Part shown: one piece after another, positions 1-6,305 of the stretch | Layout: each line of letters starts with the position of its first letter | How positions within the stretch are numbered: position 1 is the stretch's first letter | Program-made: the position numbers and the translations under genes | Assembly (NCBI GenBank): GCA_027717925.1 | Contig: JALLON010000158.1 | Coordinates: forward strand, 1 to 6,318 | Direction of reading: 5' to 3' | From: Acidobacteria bacterium AH-259-G07 | GTDB lineage: Bacteria > Acidobacteriota > UBA6911 > RPQK01 > JADFOI01 | DNA: 6,318 nucleotides | Notes under the pieces: model-generated | Databases searched by the model: none | The model's input: only the letters and a program-made list of their open reading frames with translations | Told to the model about the DNA's origin: nothing

Positions 1-1171
1 GTCTGTCTTTTTGGATAATGCAGGCGATGCGCACCTCAGATGAGCTTATTAATTCGATGTTGATATTTTCATTTGCGAGAGCCTGAAACGTACGTGCAGC
101 AACGCCCGGAGTGCTTGCAATGCCCGAACCGATGACGGAGACCTTAGCAACATTGGTATCGACCTGAATGTCTTGCGCTCCTACTTGTTGGGCCACTTTT
201 TGCAGAATGTCCTGGGAACGTTTCGCATCCTCCTCAGCGATGATCAGTGAGATGTCGTTCGTCTGGTCATGCCGGATTCCCTGGATGATCAACCCAATAT
301 TGACACCGGCATCAGCCAGACAGCTCGAGATCTTGGCTGCGACGCCAGGACTGTCCTTTACCCGGGTCAGTGCAACGCGGGCAATCTTGGCATCACCCGT
401 GACACCGGTAATCGCTACTTTTTCCAAGGCATCCTCCTTGAGGATTGTTGTGCCAGGCCGATCATGAAAACTCGACCTTACTTCCAGGGGCATATCGAAT
501 TTATTGGCGATCTCCACACACCGCGGGTGGAGGACCTTGGAGCCCGAAGCAGCGTACTCTAACATCTCCTCATGGCTGATGAACGGCAGGAGGCGAGCAT
601 TTGGGACGATCCGAGGATCGGCTGTGAAGACGCCATCGACATCGGTGTAAATCTCACAAAGCGGCGACTTCAGTGCCGCGGCCAGGGCAGTTGCCGTTGT
701 GTCGGATCCTCCGCGTCCCAAAGTGGTAATTTCTTGATCAGAAGTCACACCCTGGAAGCCCGCCACAATGACGATGTGCCCCTCTTGCAGTGATCTATGA
801 ATCTTATCCGTCGCAATATTTTGAATCCGAGCACGCGAAAAGTTCCCGTCAGTCAGGATCCCACACTGAGCCCCCGTGAGGGAAATGGCGTAGGCGCCGA
901 AATCATGGACAGCCATGGCAAGCAAAGCGATCGACACCTGTTCGCCGGTCGTCATCAGCATATCGAGTTCTCTTGCCCGGGGTCGTTTCGTGACCTGGAG
1001 GGCCATGGCCAGCAGCTGATCGGTGGTTTTAGCCATCGCCGACAAGACGACTACCTGGGGTAGTCCGCGCCGGTGTTCTTCCACCAAATCTCGAGCTACT
1101 TTTCGGATGCGCTCGACTGATCCGATGGAAGTGCCCCCGTACTTTTTCACCTTGACCGGCAGCTTCATCAT
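1..1171 (-). CDS. lysC: Aspartate kinase (aspartokinase) with tandem ACT domains, 3' end cut by the window edge
   Basis: The enzyme phosphorylates L-aspartate with ATP to give 4-aspartyl phosphate, the first cytoplasmic step towards lysine, threonine, methionine and diaminopimelate. Reading the minus strand from 1171 gives 390 codons open to the left edge, so about 15-25 C-terminal residues are missing compared with the usual 405-415. The kinase domain holds KKYGGTSIGS (Lys10 is the expected catalytic lysine), TTGEQVS (74-80), LGRGGSDTTA (151-160), and YTDVDGVFTADPR (175-187), all hallmark aspartokinase motifs. VRSSF (231-235) ends the catalytic part. Two ACT repeats follow (about 254-325 and 340-390+), containing KDSPGVAAKIS and, in the second, STPGVAAR and NIELISSSEVRI; this layout resembles lysine/threonine-sensing LysC, but the effector is inferred. 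There is no fused homoserine dehydrogenase in the visible part. Two ATG codons stand in tandem; the first (1171-1169) is chosen because GGAG lies 8 nt upstream. It overlaps the preceding gene by ATGA, so translational coupling is likely. Confidence 0.97.
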   Translation of the reverse strand, partial: MMKLPVKVKKYGGTSIGSVERIRKVARDLVEEHRRGLPQVVVLSAMAKTTDQLLAMALQVTKRPRARELDMLMTTGEQVSIALLAMAVHDFGAYAISLTGAQCGILTDGNFSRARIQNIATDKIHRSLQEGHIVIVAGFQGVTSDQEITTLGRGGSDTTATALAAALKSPLCEIYTDVDGVFTADPRIVPNARLLPFISHEEMLEYAASGSKVLHPRCVEIANKFDMPLEVRSSFHDRPGTTILKEDALEKVAITGVTGDAKIARVALTRVKDSPGVAAKISSCLADAGVNIGLIIQGIRHDQTNDISLIIAEEDAKRSQDILQKVAQQVGAQDIQVDTNVAKVSVIGSGIASTPGVAARTFQALANENINIELISSSEVRIACIIQKDR

Positions 1172-2424
1172 GCAGTTGTCTCCACACTAGGGAGAGCTTG
1201 CTGTCCCTTGTACCACTCCCGAAAGATCCGCAAGTTTGGCCGCAAGACTACATCGACCTCGAACTTGGAATCGAAAACGTCCAGTGCCTTATATCCATTT
1301 CCTGTAATCGCTACCACGATCGTGTCCAGGGGATTGATCCGCTTCTGGCGCAGGAGTTTGATCGTTACTGCAAGTGTAGTTCCTCCGGCAGGTTCAGTAA
1401 AGATTCCTTCCTTTTCAGCCAACAGTTCGATGGCCTCAAGAATTTCTGGGTCGCTGGCGGTTTCTCCCCATCCATTCGACTGGCGGACTTCTCGAAGCAC
1501 ATAGGCACCGTCTGCCGGATTGCCTATGGCAATTGACTTGGCCAAGGTTCGAGGCTTTTCTGGATTGATATAATCCAGACCCTGGTGAAGTGCACGAATG
1601 ACAGGGGCACAGCCCTGTGCCTGGGCACAGTAGATTCGGCATTGGCCCTGCACCCATCCTAGTTTCGTGAACTCTTGAAAGGCCTTGGCAACCTTGGGCA
1701 AGAGCGTCCCGCCGGCAGTGGGCAGGATCAAGTGATCCGGCAGTTTCCAGCCCAGTTGCTCGGCGATTTCGTAGCCCATGGTTTTGGCGCCCTCTGTGTA
1801 GTAAGGGCGCAGGTTGACGTTCACAAATCCCCACCCGTAGTGATCACCGATCTCGGCACATAAACGGTTAGCGTCGTCGTAATTGCCTTCTAACGCCACC
1901 ACCGTTGGTTTGCAGATGAGTGAGCCGGTGACTTTGGCCTCTTCGATGTCCTGTGGGATGAAAAGCAGACAGGGGACTCCAGCTCCCGCACAGTGGGAAG
2001 CCACTGCGTTGGCCAGATTTCCCGTCGATGCGCAAGCGAAAACGGAGTAACCCAGTTCGGCGCCCCTGCTCAAAGCCACAGAAACTACCCTGTCCTTGTA
2101 GGAGAAGGTTGGATGATTAACCGAATCGTCTTTGAGGTAAAGCTCCCGGACTCCCAGATAGTCGGCCAGTCGCCTGGTCCTCACCAGAGGGGTATAGCCG
2201 GAATGCAAGCCGGCAATGGGATTTTTCGTTATGGGAAGCAGCTCCCGGTACCGCCAAAGATTTTGTTCCCGCTGTACGATGATCTTGGGATTGAGGTGGG
2301 ATTGGATTTTGCTGTAATGGTAGGTAACTTCAAGAGGACCGAAACAGTTTAGGCAGATGAAACTCCGATCAGCAGGATACTCCCTTCCACATTCTTTGCA
2401 CTTCAGTCCCTTCAGGTAATTCAT
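1168..2424 (-). CDS. thrC: Threonine-synthase-family PLP enzyme with N-terminal zinc ribbon; possibly an O-phosphohomoserine-dependent homocysteine synthase
   Basis: This 418-residue fold-type II PLP enzyme would classically convert O-phosphohomoserine to threonine and phosphate. A zinc ribbon opens the protein (Cys9, Cys12, Cys24, Cys27). GYTPLVRTRRL (76-86) and LYLKDDSVNHPTFSYKDR (95-112) lead to Lys110, the expected Schiff-base lysine. ASTGNLANA (132-140) is the loop that holds the PLP ring. TAGGTLLPK (236-244) occupies the phosphate-cup position, followed by EPAGG (344-348) and TGNG (374-377). Family membership is certain. The substrate is not: from memory, classical short ThrC proteins have GNAGN, EPASAAS and GNGLKD at these positions. 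This protein looks more like the subgroup annotated as threonine synthase beside MoaD/ThiS-like sulfur carriers in Streptomyces. It is the first gene after a SAM-I riboswitch and overlaps lysC by 4 bp. The ATG at 2424 sits 9 nt after a strong AAAGGAGAG. The zinc ribbon begins right at this start, which supports it. Confidence 0.93.
   Translation of the reverse strand: MNYLKGLKCKECGREYPADRSFICLNCFGPLEVTYHYSKIQSHLNPKIIVQREQNLWRYRELLPITKNPIAGLHSGYTPLVRTRRLADYLGVRELYLKDDSVNHPTFSYKDRVVSVALSRGAELGYSVFACASTGNLANAVASHCAGAGVPCLLFIPQDIEEAKVTGSLICKPTVVALEGNYDDANRLCAEIGDHYGWGFVNVNLRPYYTEGAKTMGYEIAEQLGWKLPDHLILPTAGGTLLPKVAKAFQEFTKLGWVQGQCRIYCAQAQGCAPVIRALHQGLDYINPEKPRTLAKSIAIGNPADGAYVLREVRQSNGWGETASDPEILEAIELLAEKEGIFTEPAGGTTLAVTIKLLRQKRINPLDTIVVAITGNGYKALDVFDSKFEVDVVLRPNLRIFREWYKGQQALPSVETTA
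1180..1183 (-). promoter_or_regulatory. Shine-Dalgarno of lysC inside the end of the upstream gene
   Basis: GGAG on the minus strand lies 8 nt before the first of two tandem ATG codons (1171). It falls within the last codons of the upstream gene and decides the first ATG over the second one (1168), for which the spacing would be 11 nt. Confidence 0.6.
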
Positions 2425-2433
2425 AGAGTGTTT

Positions 2434-2442
2434 CTCTCCTTT
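2434..2442 (-). promoter_or_regulatory. Shine-Dalgarno sequence of the threonine-synthase-family gene
   Basis: On the minus strand AAAGGAGAG lies 9 nt before the ATG at 2424, a near-consensus site at good spacing. Its first base overlaps the 3' arm of the hairpin at 2442-2482, so folding of that hairpin could affect ribosome access. Confidence 0.85.
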
Positions 2443-2482
2443 CTCGAAACGGCTGTTAGATTCGATCCGGCCGGTTTCGAGA
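2442..2482 (-). repeat. Inverted repeat / leader hairpin just before the ribosome binding site
   Basis: The arms TCTCGAAAC and GTTTCGAGA are a perfect 9-bp inverted repeat (2474-2482 and 2442-2450). The stem extends by three further pairs, GGC:GCC, after a single bulged base, leaving a loop of about 16 nt. The transcript continues directly into the ribosome binding site with no U tract, so it is not a standard terminator. It may be a second leader structure that influences translation, a protein operator, or simply a stabilising hairpin; the role is inference. Confidence 0.6.
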
Positions 2483-2536
2483 GGTCACGATATGGGACCT
2501 GGAGGAATCGACTATGACTCCTGAAAGGCCCGAGCC

Positions 2537-2567
2537 AATAAAAAAGCCCCTTCCGGAGAGAAAGGGC
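2537..2567 (-). terminator. Intrinsic terminator, expression platform of the SAM riboswitch
   Basis: On the minus strand GCCCTTTCT and GGAAGGGGC form an 8-9 bp GC-rich stem (two G-U pairs) around a 4-nt loop at 2546-2567. It is followed immediately by six U residues and AUU. It starts 20 nt after the aptamer ends and about 112 nt before the start codon of the regulated gene. The 5' arm and loop (CTTTCTCTCC) can also pair with the aptamer's closing strand (GGAGA then AAG in GGGAGATAAG), giving a plausible antiterminator when ligand is absent. Confidence 0.88.
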
Positions 2568-2587
2568 CTCGATACCTCTCGACGCCA

Positions 2588-2689
2588 AACTTATCTCCCA
2601 GATCGTCCTGCGGGAATTAGCACCATGTCCTCCAGGACTGGTTGCTGTGGTATCGCCGGGCCCGTTCCCTCCGCCACTCTAGATAAGTT
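2588..2689 (-). promoter_or_regulatory. SAM-I (S-box) riboswitch aptamer
   Basis: Read on the minus strand, the element has the S-box signatures in order. P1 is AACTTATCT (2681-2689) pairing perfectly over 9 bp with AGATAAGTT (2588-2596). Then come AGAG, GCGGAGGGAACGGGCCC, CAGCAACC, a P3 arm (CCAGTCC against GGACATGG), the conserved GGTGCTAATTCC, and a short P4 (CAG/CTG). P2 is GTGG with CCAC. The family binds S-adenosylmethionine; in terminator-type members, ligand binding stabilises P1, frees the downstream terminator and turns the operon off. The terminator and promoter are both found at the expected places. Known S-box targets are methionine, cysteine and SAM genes. I matched the consensus from memory; a covariance search would settle it, but I regard the match as very strong. 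Confidence 0.95.
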
Positions 2690-2699
2690 CAAAGATGCA

Positions 2700-2729
2700 A
2701 TGATACGGCTAGTTCCGCTATCCTGTCAA
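2700..2729 (-). promoter_or_regulatory. Sigma70-type promoter of the riboswitch-controlled operon
   Basis: The minus strand has TTGACA (2729-2724), an exact -35 consensus, an 18-nt spacer, and TATCAT (2705-2700), one mismatch from the -10 consensus. Transcription would start near 2693, a few bases before the P1 strand of the riboswitch, which is where an S-box leader should begin. The -35 box ends 2 bp from the first tilS start candidate on the other strand. Confidence 0.85.
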
Positions 2730-2731
2730 GC

Positions 2732-4171
2732 ATGGGCAAAGGAAGCTTGGGCCCTTTCGCAGGCAAGGTCTTGAAGATGATTCGACGACATCCGCTTTTG
2801 ATCGAGGATCATCCAGTAGTCGTGGCCCTTTCAGGAGGTCCAGATTCAGTTGCGCTGCTGTTGGCCTTAAATGAGCTGGCAGGAAATTTTCCGCTTGAGC
2901 TCTCGGCGGCCCATGTCAACCACCAGCTCAGGGGAGAAGAAGCTGAGGCGGATGAGCAATTTGTACGCTGCCTTTGTCAAGAACTCAACATTCCACTTGA
3001 AGTAAAGCGGATCGATACCCGGCGAGCCGCACAAATAAGTGGAGAAAACTTGGAAGACTGCGCCAGGACAATCCGTTATGACTTTCTCTTTCAGTTGGCG
3101 AGGCAAAAGAAGAGCAGGGTAGCGACTGGGCACACGCTGAATGATCAGGCTGAGACGTTTTTGATGAAGCTGATTCGGGGAGCCGGTCCAGCGGGCCTGT
3201 CTGGGATTTATCCACTGCGAGTAAACCAGATTGGAACTCGTGGTGAGCAGGTTTCAGTCACCGTTGTTCGCCCTCTTCTCGAGATTACGCGCGATGAGAT
3301 TCTCGATTACCTGGCTGAGAGAAGCCAGACTTATCGGGTGGATGCCACTAACCAGGATCTGAGCTTCGATCGGAATTGGGTACGCCATCAGCTCATTCCC
3401 ATGTTGCAGCACAAGCTCAACCCGGCTTTGCTCGAGACTCTTCACAGAGCGGCTGGGCTCTTTCGCGAAATCGAGCAGTTTCTGGGTCAGTGCGGAAGAG
3501 AGGCATTCGAGCGGTCCAAATCAAAAAAAAGTCCGGAGACAGTTCTTCAAATTAAAAAAGTGGAAGAACTTCCTGCCATCGTCCAGAAGGAAGTCGTTCG
3601 ACAGGCCGTCATGGAGTCCAAGGGGGATCTTCGCGATATTACACTAAGGCATATAGGGGAAGTTTTGCGGTTAACTCAGGCGCCCAGTGGAAAGGAAGTC
3701 CACTTGCCTGGAGGTCTCAAAGTACAACGGGAGTTTGAGGATTTGCGCTTTACCTTGGAATCATTGCCCGGTGCTTTCTCGTATCAATTGAGCATTCCCG
3801 GAGAAGTTCACCTGAGAGAAGTGGGCAAATATGTCGTGGCGCGACGAGCGAAACTAGGAGAAACAGAAGCAAAAGCTACGGTGATCCAGTGGAGCGGAAA
3901 CATCTTGACAGTTCGTAACCGCCGCCCCGGTGACCGGTACCGCACCTCCCCGAAATCTCGGGAAAAGAAACTGAAGGAGCTGTTTCAGAAAAAACGTATT
4001 CCCAAAAGTCAGCGGGATAAACTCATTATTGTAGAAGCTGACACTGAGATCATCTGGGTGGAAGGCTTTCCACCTCATCCGAAATACCGGGCCACCGCAG
4101 ACACCACCAGAGCTGTGGAAATTAAAGTGCAGAATGAAACTTCAGATCCGAAAAAGCTTCTAAAATATTAG
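2732..4171 (+). CDS. tilS: tRNA(Ile)-lysidine synthetase
   Basis: TilS uses ATP and lysine to convert the wobble cytidine (C34) of tRNA-Ile(CAU) to lysidine, so the tRNA reads AUA and is charged with isoleucine; it is cytoplasmic and normally essential. The PP-loop SGGPDS is at 34-39. HVNHQLRG (61-68), GENLEDCARTIRY (104-116) and ATGHTLNDQAETF (131-143) complete the N-terminal ATP-pyrophosphatase domain. RPLLEITRDEI (180-190) and RNWVRHQL (214-221) lead into the helical middle domain. A C-terminal TilS domain is present, with RRPGDRY (397-403), KKLKELFQKKRIP (412-424) and IIWVEG (440-445). The length, 479 aa, fits the long three-domain form. The start is uncertain: ATG 2732 has no ribosome binding site. 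ATG 2777 has AAGG 8 nt upstream and would give 464 aa, but it removes the KVLK segment that usually begins these proteins. No plus-strand promoter is clear; one would have to overlap the divergent promoter or the riboswitch DNA. Confidence 0.96.
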   Translation: MGKGSLGPFAGKVLKMIRRHPLLIEDHPVVVALSGGPDSVALLLALNELAGNFPLELSAAHVNHQLRGEEAEADEQFVRCLCQELNIPLEVKRIDTRRAAQISGENLEDCARTIRYDFLFQLARQKKSRVATGHTLNDQAETFLMKLIRGAGPAGLSGIYPLRVNQIGTRGEQVSVTVVRPLLEITRDEILDYLAERSQTYRVDATNQDLSFDRNWVRHQLIPMLQHKLNPALLETLHRAAGLFREIEQFLGQCGREAFERSKSKKSPETVLQIKKVEELPAIVQKEVVRQAVMESKGDLRDITLRHIGEVLRLTQAPSGKEVHLPGGLKVQREFEDLRFTLESLPGAFSYQLSIPGEVHLREVGKYVVARRAKLGETEAKATVIQWSGNILTVRNRRPGDRYRTSPKSREKKLKELFQKKRIPKSQRDKLIIVEADTEIIWVEGFPPHPKYRATADTTRAVEIKVQNETSDPKKLLKY

Positions 4172-4300
4172 GTAAAATGGAAACGAAAGATAGGCGAAAG
4201 CGTGAAACATAAGAGAGAACGGAAGCACGATGTGCTCAAGGCGAATTCAGACAAGAAGACTCCGACGGTTGTGAATCTGGCTATTCTCGGTAGATTAGCC

Positions 4301-4306
4301 TATAAT
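4301..4306 (+). promoter_or_regulatory. Possible -10 box upstream of ftsH
   Basis: TATAAT is an exact -10 match, 53 nt before the ftsH start, in the 187-bp gap after tilS. No convincing -35 box lies 16-19 nt upstream (the sequence there is TGGCTA-like) and there is no extended -10 TG. No terminator is visible in the gap, so ftsH could be read through from tilS with or without this internal promoter. Confidence 0.4.
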
Positions 4307-4344
4307 CAAAGAGTAAGCCCATTTGCGGCCTCCCAATTCACTTT

Positions 4345-4350
4345 GGAGGT
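4345..4350 (+). promoter_or_regulatory. Shine-Dalgarno that fixes the ftsH start
   Basis: GGAGGT lies 8 nt before TTG 4359. An in-frame upstream TTG at 4323 would place this site inside the coding region and has no comparable site of its own, so 4359 is preferred. Confidence 0.8.
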
Positions 4351-4358
4351 TTGAACAG

Positions 4359-6305
4359 TTGAATACAACTGCAAAAAACATCTTTCTCTGGATTGTCATT
4401 ATCGTCGCCGTGGTTGTCTTGTGGAATTTTCTCAACACGGTTAGGAGTGGCAATGTAGACGAAGTGAATTACTCTGAATTTACCTCCATGGTGTCAAATG
4501 ACAAGATTAGAAGCTACCCGACCTCTCCAGTCACCTTGACCGGAAATGAGGTAGAGGGCAAGTACCTCGACTCTGCAACTCAGACGGAACGAAAATTTCG
4601 GGTCATCATCCCCAAGGGATCTGAGGAAACCATTGCCAATACCCTGAATGAAAAGAGCGTCATAGTGAAAGTCAATAATGACGAGCAAGGTTCCTTAATC
4701 TACATGCTTCTGACCTCCTGGTTCCCGATTATCCTGTTTGTGGGTTTCTGGATTTTTCTGATGCGTCAGATGCAGACTGGCGGAAACAAGGCACTTTCCT
4801 TTGGAAAGAGCCGTGCCAAACTATCCACTAACCAGCAAAAGAAGGTGACCTTTAAAGATGTGGCGGGTGTGGAGGAAGCCAAGGAGGAGCTTCAAGAAAT
4901 TGTTGAATTCTTAAAAGAACCTCAAAAATTCCAAAAGCTCGGCGGCCGGATCCCGAAAGGGGTACTGGTGATGGGCCCCCCAGGAACGGGGAAGACTCTT
5001 CTGGCTCGCGCCATCGCTGGAGAGGCCAGCGTTCCCTTCTTCAGCATCAGTGGCTCTGACTTTGTGGAGATGTTCGTCGGTGTAGGTGCAAGTCGCGTCA
5101 GGGATCTTTTTGAGCAAGGGAAGAAGAATGCTCCTTGCATCGTCTTTATCGATGAAATCGACGCAGTTGGACGTCACCGTGGCGCTGGCCTGGGTGGAGG
5201 TCATGACGAGAGGGAACAGACTCTGAACCAGTTGCTGGTTGAGATGGACGGCTTCGAATCCAACGAAGGTGTAATTCTAATTGCCGCAACTAACCGTCCC
5301 GATGTCCTTGATCCTGCTCTTTTGCGCCCCGGCCGCTTCGATCGTGAGGTGGTCGTGACATTGCCCGATATCAAGGGACGGGAGGGCATTCTCAAAGTCC
5401 ACACTCGGCGTATTCCGTTGGCCCAAAACGTTGACATCTCCATTGTGGCGCGAGGAACCCCTGGTTTCTCCGGAGCCCAATTGGCCAACCTTGTTAATGA
5501 AGCTGCCTTGAATGCGGCTAGATTCAACCGCAAGGCGGTCAGCATGGACGATTTTGAAGAAGCGAAAGACAAGGTATTGATGGGCAAAGAGCGAAAATCA
5601 ATGATCATGAGCGACAAAGAGAAACGCAATACTGCCTACCATGAGGCAGGTCATGCTCTTGCTGCCTATCTGCTTCCGGAGGCGGATCCCTTGCACAAGG
5701 TCACCATCATTCCTCGGGGACGGGCCTTGGGTGTTACCATGCAGCTGCCTGAGGAAGATACGTACAACTACACCAAAGAATACATGGAAGCCTCCATCAC
5801 CATTCTCATGGGAGGTCGAGCTGCGGAAAAAATCTTTCTGGAAAGCTACACAACAGGTGCCTCCAATGATCTGGAACGTGCAACGGAGCGAGCACGAAAG
5901 ATGGTTTGTGAATGGGGTATGAGCGAAGAAATGGGACCCTTGACATTCGGTAAGAGGCAGGAACAGATCTTCCTCGGCAGGGAAATCGCTCAACACCTGG
6001 ATTACAGTGAAGAAACCGCAATCAAGATTGACCAGGAAGTCAAGAAGATTGTGTTCCAGGGTTACAACAAAGCCAAAGGGATTTTGGAAGAAAACCGGGA
6101 GGCCTTGGTCCGTCTGGCGGAGGCACTTTTAGAATACGAAACTTTGGATTCGGAAGAGATCGAAGCTGTTGTCAAAGGCGAAAAAATCCAGAAAGAAGTC
6201 AAGCTGGAGCCCCCTGGCGAACCGGAGCCTGAACCCGAAGAGCAAGAGGAGAAGGAATCGTTGCCGCCTCTGGTCAAACCTAAGGAACGCCCAGCCCCCG
6301 CTTAA
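4359..6305 (+). CDS. ftsH: ATP-dependent zinc metalloprotease FtsH
   Basis: FtsH is a hexameric, membrane-anchored AAA+ protease that extracts and degrades misfolded membrane proteins and selected cytoplasmic regulators. From TTG 4359 the protein has 648 residues. Membrane segments lie at about 8-26 and 114-135, flanking an extracytoplasmic domain of about 85 residues. The AAA+ module has Walker A GPPGTGKT (206-213), the pore motif FVGVG (239-243), Walker B IVFIDE (261-266) and a second region of homology TNRPDVLDPALLRPGRFDR (311-329) with arginine fingers Arg323 and Arg326. The protease has HEAGH (428-432; Glu429 catalytic, both His zinc ligands) and Asp504 in TTGASNDLERAT as the probable third ligand. 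All key residues are intact, so it should be active. After about residue 615 the protein ends in an acidic, proline-rich tail. TTG is chosen because GGAGGT precedes it and because the membrane helix then follows within about eight residues, as in relatives. The stop is TAA; the next gene is outside the window. Confidence 0.98.
   Translation: MNTTAKNIFLWIVIIVAVVVLWNFLNTVRSGNVDEVNYSEFTSMVSNDKIRSYPTSPVTLTGNEVEGKYLDSATQTERKFRVIIPKGSEETIANTLNEKSVIVKVNNDEQGSLIYMLLTSWFPIILFVGFWIFLMRQMQTGGNKALSFGKSRAKLSTNQQKKVTFKDVAGVEEAKEELQEIVEFLKEPQKFQKLGGRIPKGVLVMGPPGTGKTLLARAIAGEASVPFFSISGSDFVEMFVGVGASRVRDLFEQGKKNAPCIVFIDEIDAVGRHRGAGLGGGHDEREQTLNQLLVEMDGFESNEGVILIAATNRPDVLDPALLRPGRFDREVVVTLPDIKGREGILKVHTRRIPLAQNVDISIVARGTPGFSGAQLANLVNEAALNAARFNRKAVSMDDFEEAKDKVLMGKERKSMIMSDKEKRNTAYHEAGHALAAYLLPEADPLHKVTIIPRGRALGVTMQLPEEDTYNYTKEYMEASITILMGGRAAEKIFLESYTTGASNDLERATERARKMVCEWGMSEEMGPLTFGKRQEQIFLGREIAQHLDYSEETAIKIDQEVKKIVFQGYNKAKGILEENREALVRLAEALLEYETLDSEEIEAVVKGEKIQKEVKLEPPGEPEPEPEEQEEKESLPPLVKPKERPAPA

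Larger units (their letters stand above)
2425..2731. other. Intergenic region between divergent gene pairs
   Basis: The 307 bases hold no convincing gene. On the minus strand they contain, in transcription order, the promoter, SAM-I aptamer, terminator, a second hairpin and the ribosome binding site, i.e. a leader of roughly 270 nt. The only stretch without an assigned element is about 2483-2536. For tilS on the plus strand I see no confident promoter or ribosome binding site here. Confidence 0.85.

Noticed and set aside
487..492. Internal start in lysC giving a separate regulatory subunit, as in Bacillus aspartokinase II
   Set aside because: The internal ATG near residue 227 has no visible ribosome binding site, and the methionine in this motif is common in the family.
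168..1063. Several plus-strand open frames of 73-99 codons across this stretch
   Set aside because: All lie antisense to the aspartate kinase reading frame, whose motifs are unmistakable and continuous; none resembles a known family.
2588..2689. tRNA or T-box element in the intergenic hairpins
   Set aside because: The conserved blocks fit the S-box aptamer in order; there is no anticodon arm, no T-loop GGTTCAA and no T-box AGGGTGGNACCGCG sequence.
2514..2774. Plus-strand 86-codon frame beginning MTPERPEP with a GGAGG 8 nt upstream
   Set aside because: It runs across the reverse complement of the terminator and riboswitch and out of frame into tilS. Its composition follows those elements, and the GGAGG match is probably chance.
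3533..3540. Run of eight A residues inside tilS as a programmed slippage site
   Set aside because: The frame stays open and encodes a normal lysine-rich stretch in a variable region; there is no stimulatory structure or truncated-product logic.
4202..4354. Possible 50-codon GTG-start frame between tilS and ftsH (basic, starts VKHKRERKH)
   Set aside because: Only a weak AGG precedes it, it contains the TATAAT box and the ftsH ribosome binding site, and it matches no family I know. It cannot be excluded, but is not supported.
5598..5996. 132-codon minus-strand frame within ftsH
   Set aside because: It is antisense to the FtsH protease domain, which is intact and conserved; no supporting ribosome site or family resemblance.
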